A stretch of 12,294 bases of DNA from Bacteroidales bacterium (lineage in GTDB: Bacteria; Bacteroidota; Bacteroidia; Bacteroidales; UBA932), in assembly GCA_017538685.1 (NCBI GenBank), contig JAFYIK010000165.1:1-12294 (forward strand), given 5' to 3'. The position numbers and the translations under genes are program-made. Under the pieces are notes generated by a model, which ran no database searches, had not been told where the DNA came from, and saw nothing but the letters and a program-made list of their open reading frames with translations. This document shows positions 1 to 5,963 of the stretch, in pieces. The number at the start of each line of letters is the position of its first letter. The stretch's first letter is position 1.

Positions 1-14
1 ATCGCTAAACTCTA

Positions 15-1214
15 ATGCAGAAAGGCCGGACGAATATGCTTCAGTTCCGCGCAGAGCCCATCCCCGACGTCGGTATCGGCGTGGTCGGTCTGGGCGTGCG
101 CGGAACTGAAGCCGTTCAGCGGCTTCCACGCGTCCCCGGCTGCCATCTCGCGGCCGTGTGCGACGTGAACCCCGGGCTTGTCGGCGCCCGGATGGCGGAG
201 GCTCCCGATTCCGGGCAGCCCCTTTCCGCCTACACGGACTACCGCGCGCTCTGTGAGGACCCCGCCGTGGATCTGGTCTACGTCTGCACTGACTGGAGCA
301 CGCACGTGGAGATCGCGGTCTATGCGATGGAGCACGGCAAACACGTCGCGCTGGAGGTCCCTTCCGCCCAGACTCTGGATGAATGCTGGGCTTTGGTAGA
401 CACTTCCGAGCGTACCCGCCGGCATTGCACCATCCTCGAAAACTGCTGCTACGACCGCTTCGAGCTCACCGCCCTGGAGATGGCCCGGCGCGGCCTTTTC
501 GGCGAACTGATCCACGCAGAAGGATCCTACCACCACAACCTCGAAGGCCGCTGGGGCCACGACAACTGGCGCATCAAGCTCAACCGCGACTGCCGTGGAG
601 ACCTTTACCCTACGCACGGCTTCGGCCCAATCTGCCAGGCGCTCGGAATTCACCGCGGCGACCGGTTGGAGACACTCGTGTCTATGGATACGGCCCCCTT
701 CAACGGACCCCGCTACCTCAAGACGCAGACGGGCGAGGACGCAGCCGACTTCCGCGGCGGCGACCTGACTATGACTATGATCCGCACTTCGCGCGGCCGG
801 ACCATCCTCCTGCAGCACGACGTTATGACGCCCCGCCCTTACGACCGCGGCTACCAGCTCGTGGGCACGGACGGCTTCGCCCGCAAATACCCCACCGAGC
901 AGATCTGCCTGCGAAATGCTGACGGCTCAGGCGAGAAGGTCTACGAAGGCGAAGAGCTCGCCGCGCTTATGGCCCGGTACCGCAGTCCCCTCCTCACCGA
1001 CGAGATCGAGGAGATGGCAAAGACCGTCGGCGGCCACGACGGAATGGACTTCCTGATGGACTACCGCATCATCCACTGCCTGAACCACGGTCTCCCGCTG
1101 GATATGGATGTCTACGACCTCGCCGAGTGGTGCTGCATCACCGAGCTCTCCCGCCTCTCGCTCGATGCTGGTTCTAAGCCCGTACCCGTTCCCGACTTCA
1201 CCCGCAGTCGATAA
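15..1214 (+). CDS. GH109-family NAD-dependent glycosidase (Gfo/Idh/MocA fold), alpha-N-acetylgalactosaminidase-like
   Basis: The 399-aa product has an N-terminal Rossmann dinucleotide motif GLGVRG (residues 25-30). Family-typical segments follow: LEVPSAQT (Glu114), TILENCCYDRFE (Glu142, Tyr146), YPTHGFGP (Tyr198, His201), RGDRLETLVSMDT, HDVMTPRPYDRGYQL, VGGHDGMDFLMDYR and DMDVYDLAEWCC. This string of motifs is that of GH109 enzymes, which use bound NAD for redox-assisted cleavage of terminal alpha-GalNAc. The Tyr-x-x-His pair matches the catalytic region known for the family. An in-frame TAA at 6-8 excludes a longer N-terminus, so no signal peptide is present and the enzyme looks cytoplasmic, whereas many GH109 proteins are exported. 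ATG at 15 and ATG at 36 are both possible starts; the second gives a product nearer the Rossmann strand. The gene stands alone and converges with radC. GalNAc activity is inferred from family; a different sugar substrate is possible. Confidence 0.88.
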   Translation: MQKGRTNMLQFRAEPIPDVGIGVVGLGVRGTEAVQRLPRVPGCHLAAVCDVNPGLVGARMAEAPDSGQPLSAYTDYRALCEDPAVDLVYVCTDWSTHVEIAVYAMEHGKHVALEVPSAQTLDECWALVDTSERTRRHCTILENCCYDRFELTALEMARRGLFGELIHAEGSYHHNLEGRWGHDNWRIKLNRDCRGDLYPTHGFGPICQALGIHRGDRLETLVSMDTAPFNGPRYLKTQTGEDAADFRGGDLTMTMIRTSRGRTILLQHDVMTPRPYDRGYQLVGTDGFARKYPTEQICLRNADGSGEKVYEGEELAALMARYRSPLLTDEIEEMAKTVGGHDGMDFLMDYRIIHCLNHGLPLDMDVYDLAEWCCITELSRLSLDAGSKPVPVPDFTRSR

Positions 1215-1263
1215 ACCTTTACATCCGCGTTTTTCGCCCACACCCCGTTGTTTTCGCCCCTTC

Positions 1264-1352
1264 CGTAAAAGATGTCCTTGATTTTGGGACACCTTAAGCA
1301 TTTTAGGGGGTATTTTGCACAAGATGTCCCATTTTTCGGGACATCTTTTACG
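1264..1352. terminator. Symmetric bidirectional terminator built from two hairpin copies
   Basis: This lies between two convergent genes. A 10-bp perfect stem (1321-1330 with 1338-1347, 7-nt loop) is followed on the + strand by a TCTTTTACG tail. A second, weaker hairpin (1273-1277 with 1287-1291) is followed on the - strand by the same TCTTTTACG tail. The outermost halves form a 14-bp perfect inverted repeat (1264-1277 with 1339-1352). Each transcript therefore meets a hairpin followed by four U residues. Terminator function is inferred from position and shape. The short U-tract makes it weaker than a textbook Rho-independent site. Confidence 0.6.
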
Positions 1353-1398
1353 CTTCCCGCATCGCGCCCGAGACGAAAACAACAATTGTTTTTAGGAG

Positions 1399-1504
1399 CG
1401 TGAAATATAAGTAACCAGATATCAGCCAGATACAGATTTACCATACTCAAATACAAGTACGGCCAATTTGTAAATCGCTGATTCATATAGTGTTACGTTT
1501 CACG
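1399..1504. repeat. AT-rich imperfect inverted repeat, possible mobile-element remnant
   Basis: Reading in from both ends, the two arms share four blocks in the same order: CGTGAAA, GTAAC, ATCAGC and GATTTAC, with unequal spacers. The stretch is much more AT-rich than the flanking genes. No transposase or integrase is present. It may be a decayed insertion-element end pair, a recombination site or an unrecognised structured element. The stretch also holds an unexplained - strand open frame, which I do not call as a gene. Confidence 0.35.
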
Positions 1505-1514
1505 GGAATACAAT

Positions 1515-1668
1515 AGGCAGGGGAGCTTAAGATGGTATGCCCCATCAATCAAGATAGTACGGAGTACAGTTTCTCGTCGGAGAAATAATAGAGGCAGGGG
1601 AGTTTGAGGGGGTCCGCCCCATCAATCAATGTAGTACGGAGTACAGTTTCTCGTCGGAGAAACTGTAG
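1515..1668. repeat. 77-bp tandem repeat, second copy running into the radC 3' end
   Basis: Two copies with a constant 77-bp offset start at 1515 and 1592. Matching blocks are AGGCAGGGGAG (1515-1525 and 1592-1602), CCCCATCAATCAA (1540-1552 and 1617-1629) and a 33-bp block (1553-1585 and 1630-1662) with two mismatches. The right copy contains the last codons and stop of radC. The left copy keeps the same reading (FSDEKLYSVL then Ser and stop on the - strand) although no gene reads through it. The variable middle keeps a small G-C hairpin, with stem GGGG/CCCC in the right copy. Confidence 0.8.
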
Positions 1669-2318
1669 AAGGATTCGTCGGCGACTATGATGTGGTCGAG
1701 GAGGCGGAGACCGCAGGCGGAGGCGGCGCGGGCGAGGGTCTGGGTCTGCTGGATGTCGCCGGATGAGGGCTCCGGGTTACCGGCCGGGTGGTTGTGGACG
1801 AGGATGAGGGCGCGGGCGCCGCGGCTCATCGCGAGACGGATGACTTCGCGCGGGTCGAAGAGGACTTCGTCCGCGGTGCCCGCGCTCACCCTCTCGCGTG
1901 AGCACACGCGCTGCCGCTTGTCCAGCAGAAGCACCCAGCACTCTTCGTGGCTCACGCCTTTCAGGTAGGGCGCCATCATATCATACACGGTGCGCGCGCC
2001 GGTGATGGGGCGCCCGGGCGAGCCCGAGCGCTCGTCCGCGAAGCGGCGGCCGAGCTCGAAGGCGGCCATAATGACCGCCGCCTTCGACGCTCCCACCCCC
2101 GGCGCGCGCTGCAACTCGCTGCCGTCCATCTGCGACAGCCGCACAAGCCGCCCGTCGCAGCTTCTCAGCAGCGAGCGTGAAACCTCCAGCACATTCGCCG
2201 AGGCAGTCCCGCTTCTGAGCAGCACAGCAAGTAATTCACCATTGGAAAGGGCCTGGGGCCCGGATGAGTGGAGGCGCTCCCGCGGCCTTTCACTCTCTGA
2301 GAGATCTTTGATTTTCAT
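1626..2318 (-). CDS. radC: RadC/JAMM-family DNA repair-associated protein
   Basis: The 230-aa product has the usual RadC layout and length. An N-terminal UPF0758 region contains a helix-hairpin-helix (RAPGVGASKAAV, residues 71-82). The C-terminal JAMM metalloprotease-like domain has an acidic pair at Glu125-Glu126, HNHPAGNPEPSSGD with His175, His177 and Asp188 as candidate zinc ligands, and DHIIVADESFYSFSDE near the end. RadC was historically linked to DNA repair, but its biochemical role is unsettled, so the name is a family name only. The gene is transcribed leftward from the intergenic region shared with fur. Its last 14 or so codons lie in a tandem repeat and form a perfect palindrome. 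The ATG at 2318 matches the family N-terminus (MKIKDLSESERPRERL). Confidence 0.93.
   Translation of the reverse strand: MKIKDLSESERPRERLHSSGPQALSNGELLAVLLRSGTASANVLEVSRSLLRSCDGRLVRLSQMDGSELQRAPGVGASKAAVIMAAFELGRRFADERSGSPGRPITGARTVYDMMAPYLKGVSHEECWVLLLDKRQRVCSRERVSAGTADEVLFDPREVIRLAMSRGARALILVHNHPAGNPEPSSGDIQQTQTLARAASACGLRLLDHIIVADESFYSFSDEKLYSVLH
1642..1667. repeat. Perfect 11-bp-stem palindrome inside the radC 3' coding end
   Basis: TACAGTTTCTC (1642-1652) pairs perfectly with GAGAAACTGTA (1657-1667) around a GTCG loop. It encodes Tyr-Ser-Phe-Ser-Asp-Glu-Lys-Leu-Tyr of RadC. The upstream duplicate keeps only the inner part of the stem (TTTCTC/GAGAAA). Confidence 0.75.
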
Positions 2319-2338
2319 AGCCGTATGTTTAAGTTCAG

Positions 2339-2346
2339 CAAATATA
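2339..2346 (-). promoter_or_regulatory. radC promoter -7 box
   Basis: TATATTTG on the - strand fits the Bacteroidota -7 consensus TAnnTTTG and sits 20 nt before the radC ATG. The region upstream is AT-rich, but I see no clear -33 TTTG at the usual spacing. Confidence 0.55.
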
Positions 2347-2370
2347 AGCCTAGTTTTGAAAAATTAAAAC

Positions 2371-2378
2371 TATCTTTG
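2371..2378 (+). promoter_or_regulatory. fur-upp promoter -7 box, adjacent to the start codon
   Basis: TATCTTTG fits TAnnTTTG and is followed after only 5 nt (TGAGG) by the fur ATG at 2384. A start a few bases after the box would give a nearly leaderless mRNA. TTTG at 2355-2358 is too close (12 nt) to be a standard -33 element. Confidence 0.6.
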
Positions 2379-2383
2379 TGAGG

Positions 2384-2821
2384 ATGAATTTCAAGGACGC
2401 ATTGAAAGCCAAAGGCCTCAAGGCTACCCGTCAGAGGGTGGCGGTCCACGAAGTTATGATGGAACTCGGGCACGCAAGCGCAGATATGGTCCGGGACCAG
2501 ATTCTCAAAAAGGGAACGGTCAAAGTCACTACCGCTTCAGTTTACAACACCCTCGCGCAGATGGCCCTTTTGGGCATTTACTCCCACCGCCTCGGTATGG
2601 GTGGAAAAATGTATTTCGACGCAGATCCAAGCTGCAACCTTCATCTCTATGATCCCCAGACCGGCCAGTACTTCGACGTGCAGGACGAAGAACTGATGGA
2701 AAGGGTGGAGTCCCGCTGCAAAAGGCGCCGCTTCAAAGGTTACAAAGTGGACGCGGTGGATGTGACCATAATCTGCCACCAGGTCCAGCCTAAAAAGGAA
2801 ATCAATACAAAAAAGAAATAG
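2384..2821 (+). CDS. Fur-family transcriptional regulator (Fur/PerR-like)
   Basis: The 145-aa protein has the Fur winged-helix domain: GLKATRQRVAVHEVM at residues 11-25, GHASADMVRDQI at 29-40, and the recognition-helix region VTTASVYNTLAQM at 48-60. A short dimerisation/metal region follows. The family normally senses iron, zinc or peroxide and represses from operator DNA. Here the usual HHH/CxxC structural zinc motif is missing; the region reads DPSCNLHLYDPQTG (Cys84, His87, Asp90), with Cys112 and Cys131 as the only other cysteines. The sensed signal is therefore uncertain, and PerR-like or divergent Fur are both possible. The tail is lysine-rich. ATG at 2384 is chosen over an in-frame GTG at 2378 because that GTG overlaps the promoter box. 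upp starts 1 nt after the stop, so the two are co-transcribed. Confidence 0.88.
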   Translation: MNFKDALKAKGLKATRQRVAVHEVMMELGHASADMVRDQILKKGTVKVTTASVYNTLAQMALLGIYSHRLGMGGKMYFDADPSCNLHLYDPQTGQYFDVQDEELMERVESRCKRRRFKGYKVDAVDVTIICHQVQPKKEINTKKK

Positions 2822-2822
2822 T

Positions 2823-3476
2823 ATGCAAGTCATCAACATCGGAGAGAAAAGTTCGGTTCTCAACAGCTTCGTCGCCCAGCTCCGCGACAAGACCCTTCAG
2901 AAAGACAGCCTCAGGTTCAGGACCAACCTCGAAAGGCTCGGCCAGATTTTCGGCTATGAAATCAGCAAAACCCTGGCTTCGAAGGAGAGGGAAGTGGTCA
3001 CGCCCCTCGGCACCGCGCGTCTCAGCGTGCCTGATGAGCAGGTAGTGGTAGCCACCATTATGCGCGCAGGACTGCCTCTGCACGAAGGTATCCTCAGCTG
3101 CTTCGACGCCGCCGAGAACGCATTCGTGGCCGCCTACAGGAAGTACGACAGCGAAGGCACCTTCCACATCCACACCGAGTACTGCACCTGCCCCGACCTC
3201 GTCGGCAAGACGGTCATCCTCGCGGACACTATGCTTGCGACCGGTTCTTCGATCGAAGTGGCATACGAAGTTTTGCTCCACGAAGGCGGCAAATTCGCCA
3301 AGCTGCACCTTGTGTGCCCTTTCGCGAGCGTCCAGGCTGTCGCCTACCTCAATAAGATTATGCCGGAAAACACGACCCTCTGGGTCGCTGCAATCGACCC
3401 CGAGCTCACGAGCCACTCCTACATCGTCCCCGGTCTGGGTGATGCGGGCGACCTCTGCTACGGTCCGAAGCTGTAG
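2823..3476 (+). CDS. upp: Uracil phosphoribosyltransferase
   Basis: The cytosolic enzyme makes UMP from uracil and PRPP in pyrimidine salvage. The 217-aa product is of usual length. It shows VTPLGTARLSVPDEQVVVAT and MRAGLPLHEGIL near the substrate pocket, the PRPP loop ILADTMLATGSS (about residues 132-143), and the uracil-binding C-terminus PGLGDAGDLCYG. The PRPP loop normally reads DPMLATG; here the Pro is Thr136. The start codon lies 1 nt after the fur stop, so the gene has no leader of its own and probably depends on the fur promoter and translational coupling. Its stop codon touches the rpoN stop codon directly on the other strand, leaving no room for a terminator. Confidence 0.94.
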   Translation: MQVINIGEKSSVLNSFVAQLRDKTLQKDSLRFRTNLERLGQIFGYEISKTLASKEREVVTPLGTARLSVPDEQVVVATIMRAGLPLHEGILSCFDAAENAFVAAYRKYDSEGTFHIHTEYCTCPDLVGKTVILADTMLATGSSIEVAYEVLLHEGGKFAKLHLVCPFASVQAVAYLNKIMPENTTLWVAAIDPELTSHSYIVPGLGDAGDLCYGPKL

Positions 3477-4889
3477 TTATATCTCTTTACGGAGACGGGC
3501 CAGGGGAATACCCAGCTGGTCGCGGTATTTGGCGATAGTGCGGCGGGCTACGAGATACCCGCGCGCTGCAAGTTCTTTCACAAGCTGCTCATCCGTGAGC
3601 GGCTTGTGTTTGTCTTCGGCGTCCACTATTTCCTGAAGCACCTTCTTCAGCTCACGGGTGCTGACTTCTTCGCCGGCCTGATTCACCAGACCTTCCGAGA
3701 AAAAGTATTTCAGCGGGAATATGCCGTAGGGAGTCTCGATGTATTTGCTGTTCACGACGCGGGAGATGGTCGAAATGTCGAAGCCCGTTATCTTGGCGAT
3801 GTCTTCCAGGATCATAGGCCGAAGGTCGCGCTCGTCGCCGCTGACGAAGTACTCGCGCTGGTAGTCGATCAGCGCCTGCATAGTCTTGCTCAAGGTGTTG
3901 TAGCGCTGCTTCAGCGCTTCGATGAACCATTTCGCGCTGTCCAGCTTTTCCTTCACGAAGGTGGCCGCCTCTTTCTTCTCACGGTCGGACCCGCCCTCGG
4001 CCTTCAGGAGCATATCCGCGTACTTCTTGTTCACGCGAAGCTCCGGGATGTTGAAGCGCGGCATCTCGAAGGTAACCTCGCCGGAATCGTCGAGCTTAAG
4101 CACGAAATCGGGAATAATCTGCTCGGCTGCGTCGGAGTATGAATCGTCCACCTGCCCGCCGGGTGAGGGATTCAGACGCGAGATGCGTTTCATCGCGGCC
4201 TTAAGCTCGTCTTCCGTGATGCCGAGCCTGGAAAGGATGCGGCTGAAGTGCTTGCCCGTGAAGTCCTGGAAGCATTCTTCCAGAATGCGGCGCGCGTTGA
4301 CTGTCTCGGGTGTCTGGCTCGCAGCCTTCAGCTGCAGGAGCAGACACTCGCGCAGATCGCGCGCGCCCACCCCCGCCGGGTCGAAAGTCTGCACCATCGC
4401 CAGCATACGCTCAACCTCCTCCCGGTCGCTTTCGATCCCGGCGCGGAACGCCAGGTCGTCCACCAGGGAGTCCAGGTCGCGCCTCAGATAACCTGCGTCG
4501 TCGAGCGAACCGATTATGAATGCGGCGACCTCTTTTTCGTGGGCGCTTATATTGCGGAATCCCAACTGGTCCAGCAGACTCTCGCGGAATCCGGTCTTCA
4601 CGGAGAAGGTGTTATACTCCGGCCGCGGGTCTTTGCCCCAGTTGTTGACGCGGGTTTTGTAGTCGGGAATCGAGTCGTCCTGAAGTGAATCGAGGGAAAC
4701 TTCCTTAGTCTCCTGCTCGGGCGATTCGGGGTCCGGCGTGTCGTCCAGCACGGGGTTTTCTTCCAGCTCCTGGCGCACGCGCTGTTCCAGATCCTGCACC
4801 GGAAGCTCGATCAGCTTGATGGTCTGGATCTGCAGGGGCGAGAGTTTCTGAACCTGCTGCTGGGTTAACGCTAGGCCTTGTTTATTCAT
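3477..4889 (-). CDS. rpoN: RNA polymerase sigma-54 factor
   Basis: The 470-aa protein has the full sigma-54 order. The glutamine-rich activator-contact region I covers about residues 8-50 (LTQQQVQKLSPLQIQTIKLI, then ELEENPVLDD). An acidic region II follows (about 51-75). The core-binding domain comes next, with FDPAGVGARDLRECLLLQL and an SRLNPSPGG-type segment. The DNA-binding domain has a helix-turn-helix (LEDIAKITGFDISTISRVVNSKYIETPYGIFPLKYFF). The RpoN box ARRTIAKYR is at 448-456. Sigma-54 directs polymerase to -24/-12 promoters and needs AAA+ activators; none is encoded in this window. The start codon overlaps the end of the SPOR gene by 8 bp, so it is the last gene of a three-gene operon with envelope proteins. 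Confidence 0.96.
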   Translation of the reverse strand: MNKQGLALTQQQVQKLSPLQIQTIKLIELPVQDLEQRVRQELEENPVLDDTPDPESPEQETKEVSLDSLQDDSIPDYKTRVNNWGKDPRPEYNTFSVKTGFRESLLDQLGFRNISAHEKEVAAFIIGSLDDAGYLRRDLDSLVDDLAFRAGIESDREEVERMLAMVQTFDPAGVGARDLRECLLLQLKAASQTPETVNARRILEECFQDFTGKHFSRILSRLGITEDELKAAMKRISRLNPSPGGQVDDSYSDAAEQIIPDFVLKLDDSGEVTFEMPRFNIPELRVNKKYADMLLKAEGGSDREKKEAATFVKEKLDSAKWFIEALKQRYNTLSKTMQALIDYQREYFVSGDERDLRPMILEDIAKITGFDISTISRVVNSKYIETPYGIFPLKYFFSEGLVNQAGEEVSTRELKKVLQEIVDAEDKHKPLTDEQLVKELAARGYLVARRTIAKYRDQLGIPLARLRKEI

Positions 4890-5463
4890 CGGCTGGCTTT
4901 GGCGGCTCTATCGGCACAAGCATACGGACGGTGTCCACCGTCACCCTTACCTGGTCCGAAATCACCGGGAACTTCATCTTTTCCTTCACGATGAAGGCAT
5001 CGGGGAACACGCGCGAAATGCGCTGAAGCGCCACCTGCGCGTCCGCTTTCGTGCGGAAATCTCCGACCGTCACCTTGAAGAAAGGATTCTTGAAAGTGCG
5101 GTAGGTGTTGTACCCCGGGAATAGCCTCTTGAAACGTGCCTCGCTTTCGGCCGAAGCCTCGCGCGAGTTCTGTTTGTTGTCGAAATAAATCCTGATGCGG
5201 AAGCCGTCAGTCTGCTCGCCGCGGTTCTTGCGGATAAGCGATTCGGCTGCGCTCTTGATAGAAAAACTTCTGTGCAACTTCACGCTTCCGGGCAGCACGT
5301 CCGAAACCGACTTGCCGCTCAGAGTTTCATTCACTCTGGGCACCGGTGTATAAATCACCGAGTCCACATATTTGTATCCTTCCGGCGGCGCCGGCTCCTC
5401 GATCTGTGCGAAAGCGCAGACGGAAAACAGCAGGGCGCTGAAGGCAATCAAAAGTCGTTTCAT
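4882..5463 (-). CDS. Secreted SPOR-domain protein
   Basis: The 193-aa product begins with a Sec signal peptide (Met-Lys-Arg, hydrophobic LLIAFSALLFSVCAFA, likely cut before Gln20). The C-terminal half (about residues 85-165) looks like a SPOR peptidoglycan-binding domain: FRIRIYFDNKQNSREASAES, then FFKVTVGDFRTKADAQVALQ and VFPDAFIVKEKM. SPOR domains bind denuded glycan strands, so a periplasmic role at the cell wall is likely; the specific role is unknown. The ATG overlaps the LEA gene stop as ATGA (5460-5463), and the 3' end overlaps rpoN by 8 bp. Both overlaps suggest coupled translation. Confidence 0.85.
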   Translation of the reverse strand: MKRLLIAFSALLFSVCAFAQIEEPAPPEGYKYVDSVIYTPVPRVNETLSGKSVSDVLPGSVKLHRSFSIKSAAESLIRKNRGEQTDGFRIRIYFDNKQNSREASAESEARFKRLFPGYNTYRTFKNPFFKVTVGDFRTKADAQVALQRISRVFPDAFIVKEKMKFPVISDQVRVTVDTVRMLVPIEPPKPADE

Positions 5464-5921
5464 AACAGTCCTATAATGTCTTTGATCGGAATGTCCGTAA
5501 GTGTCTGAGTCCGTTTCAAACCGAACAGCCCGGTGGCCGTGAAGGTCAGGTCCACCGTCAGTCCATCAAAATTCCCGCCACCGGCGATAGACATAATGCG
5601 GAGCAGCCCCACGCCTGGCGCCAGGCTGGCTTCCACGGGCACGAAAACCGTCGATTCCGTGCGCGCCGGGATGGTGAAATCCTCCGCCTTCACGTTCAGC
5701 AGAGCCTCCGCGCCGTTTTTCACCACTCCGCTCACATTGCTCACATCCACCTTGTGCGAAGGGTTGTTGAAGGTCAGCTCCGCCACGGCGGTGATGGGCG
5801 AGCCGATATGCACCGACTGCACTCCGCCTCCGGTGACGGTGAACTTGCTGCCTATGCCCGAGCAGCCGGTCAGCAACGCGGCCAGCACGACCGCAAACAG
5901 TATGCGTACAAATTTCTTCAC
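5460..5921 (-). CDS. LEA type 2-like lipoprotein
   Basis: The 153-aa protein starts at GTG (5921). From there it has a perfect lipoprotein signal: KKFVR, a hydrophobic stretch, then lipobox LTGC with Cys20. The frame stays open far upstream (to 7190), but that part is the antisense of miaB, and the promoter box lies just upstream of the GTG. The body resembles LEA14/WHy domains: a beta-rich fold with LTFNNPSHKVDVSNVSG and paired hydrophobic strands. Family members bind nonpolar partners or stabilise membranes, but no function is established for this type. It is the first gene of the leftward operon with the SPOR protein and rpoN. Confidence 0.75.
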   Translation of the reverse strand: MKKFVRILFAVVLAALLTGCSGIGSKFTVTGGGVQSVHIGSPITAVAELTFNNPSHKVDVSNVSGVVKNGAEALLNVKAEDFTIPARTESTVFVPVEASLAPGVGLLRIMSIAGGGNFDGLTVDLTFTATGLFGLKRTQTLTDIPIKDIIGLL

Positions 5922-5926
5922 GTCCC

Positions 5927-5934
5927 CAAAGATA
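5927..5934 (-). promoter_or_regulatory. -7 box of the LEA lipoprotein-SPOR-rpoN operon
   Basis: TATCTTTG on the - strand matches TAnnTTTG and is 5 nt from the GTG start at 5921. It lies back to back with the miaB box, 13 nt away, so the core promoters of the two operons overlap. Confidence 0.6.
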
Positions 5935-5947
5935 CTAACTTTTTGTC

Positions 5948-5955
5948 TATCTTTG
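5948..5955 (+). promoter_or_regulatory. miaB promoter -7 box
   Basis: TATCTTTG lies in the 11-mer CTATCTTTGTG, which is identical to the one before fur. It is 8 nt from the miaB ATG at 5964. The place expected for its -33 element falls on the opposing -7 box. Confidence 0.6.
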
Positions 5956-5963
5956 TGCCCGAG

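Noticed and set aside
1112..1486. 124-codon - strand open frame over the end of the GH109 gene and the intergenic region
   Set aside because: It overlaps the GH109 coding end in antisense, runs through the terminator and the inverted repeat, and resembles no family I know.
1215..1625. Insertion sequence or small RNA gene in the large intergenic region
   Set aside because: Repeats and hairpins are clear, but there is no transposase, no complete terminal repeat pair with a target duplication, and no promoter-hairpin-terminator order that would support a specific RNA call.
5754..5963. In-frame N-terminal extension of miaB
   Set aside because: It overlaps the divergent LEA gene and both promoter boxes. 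The MiaB family N-terminus begins exactly at ATG 5964.
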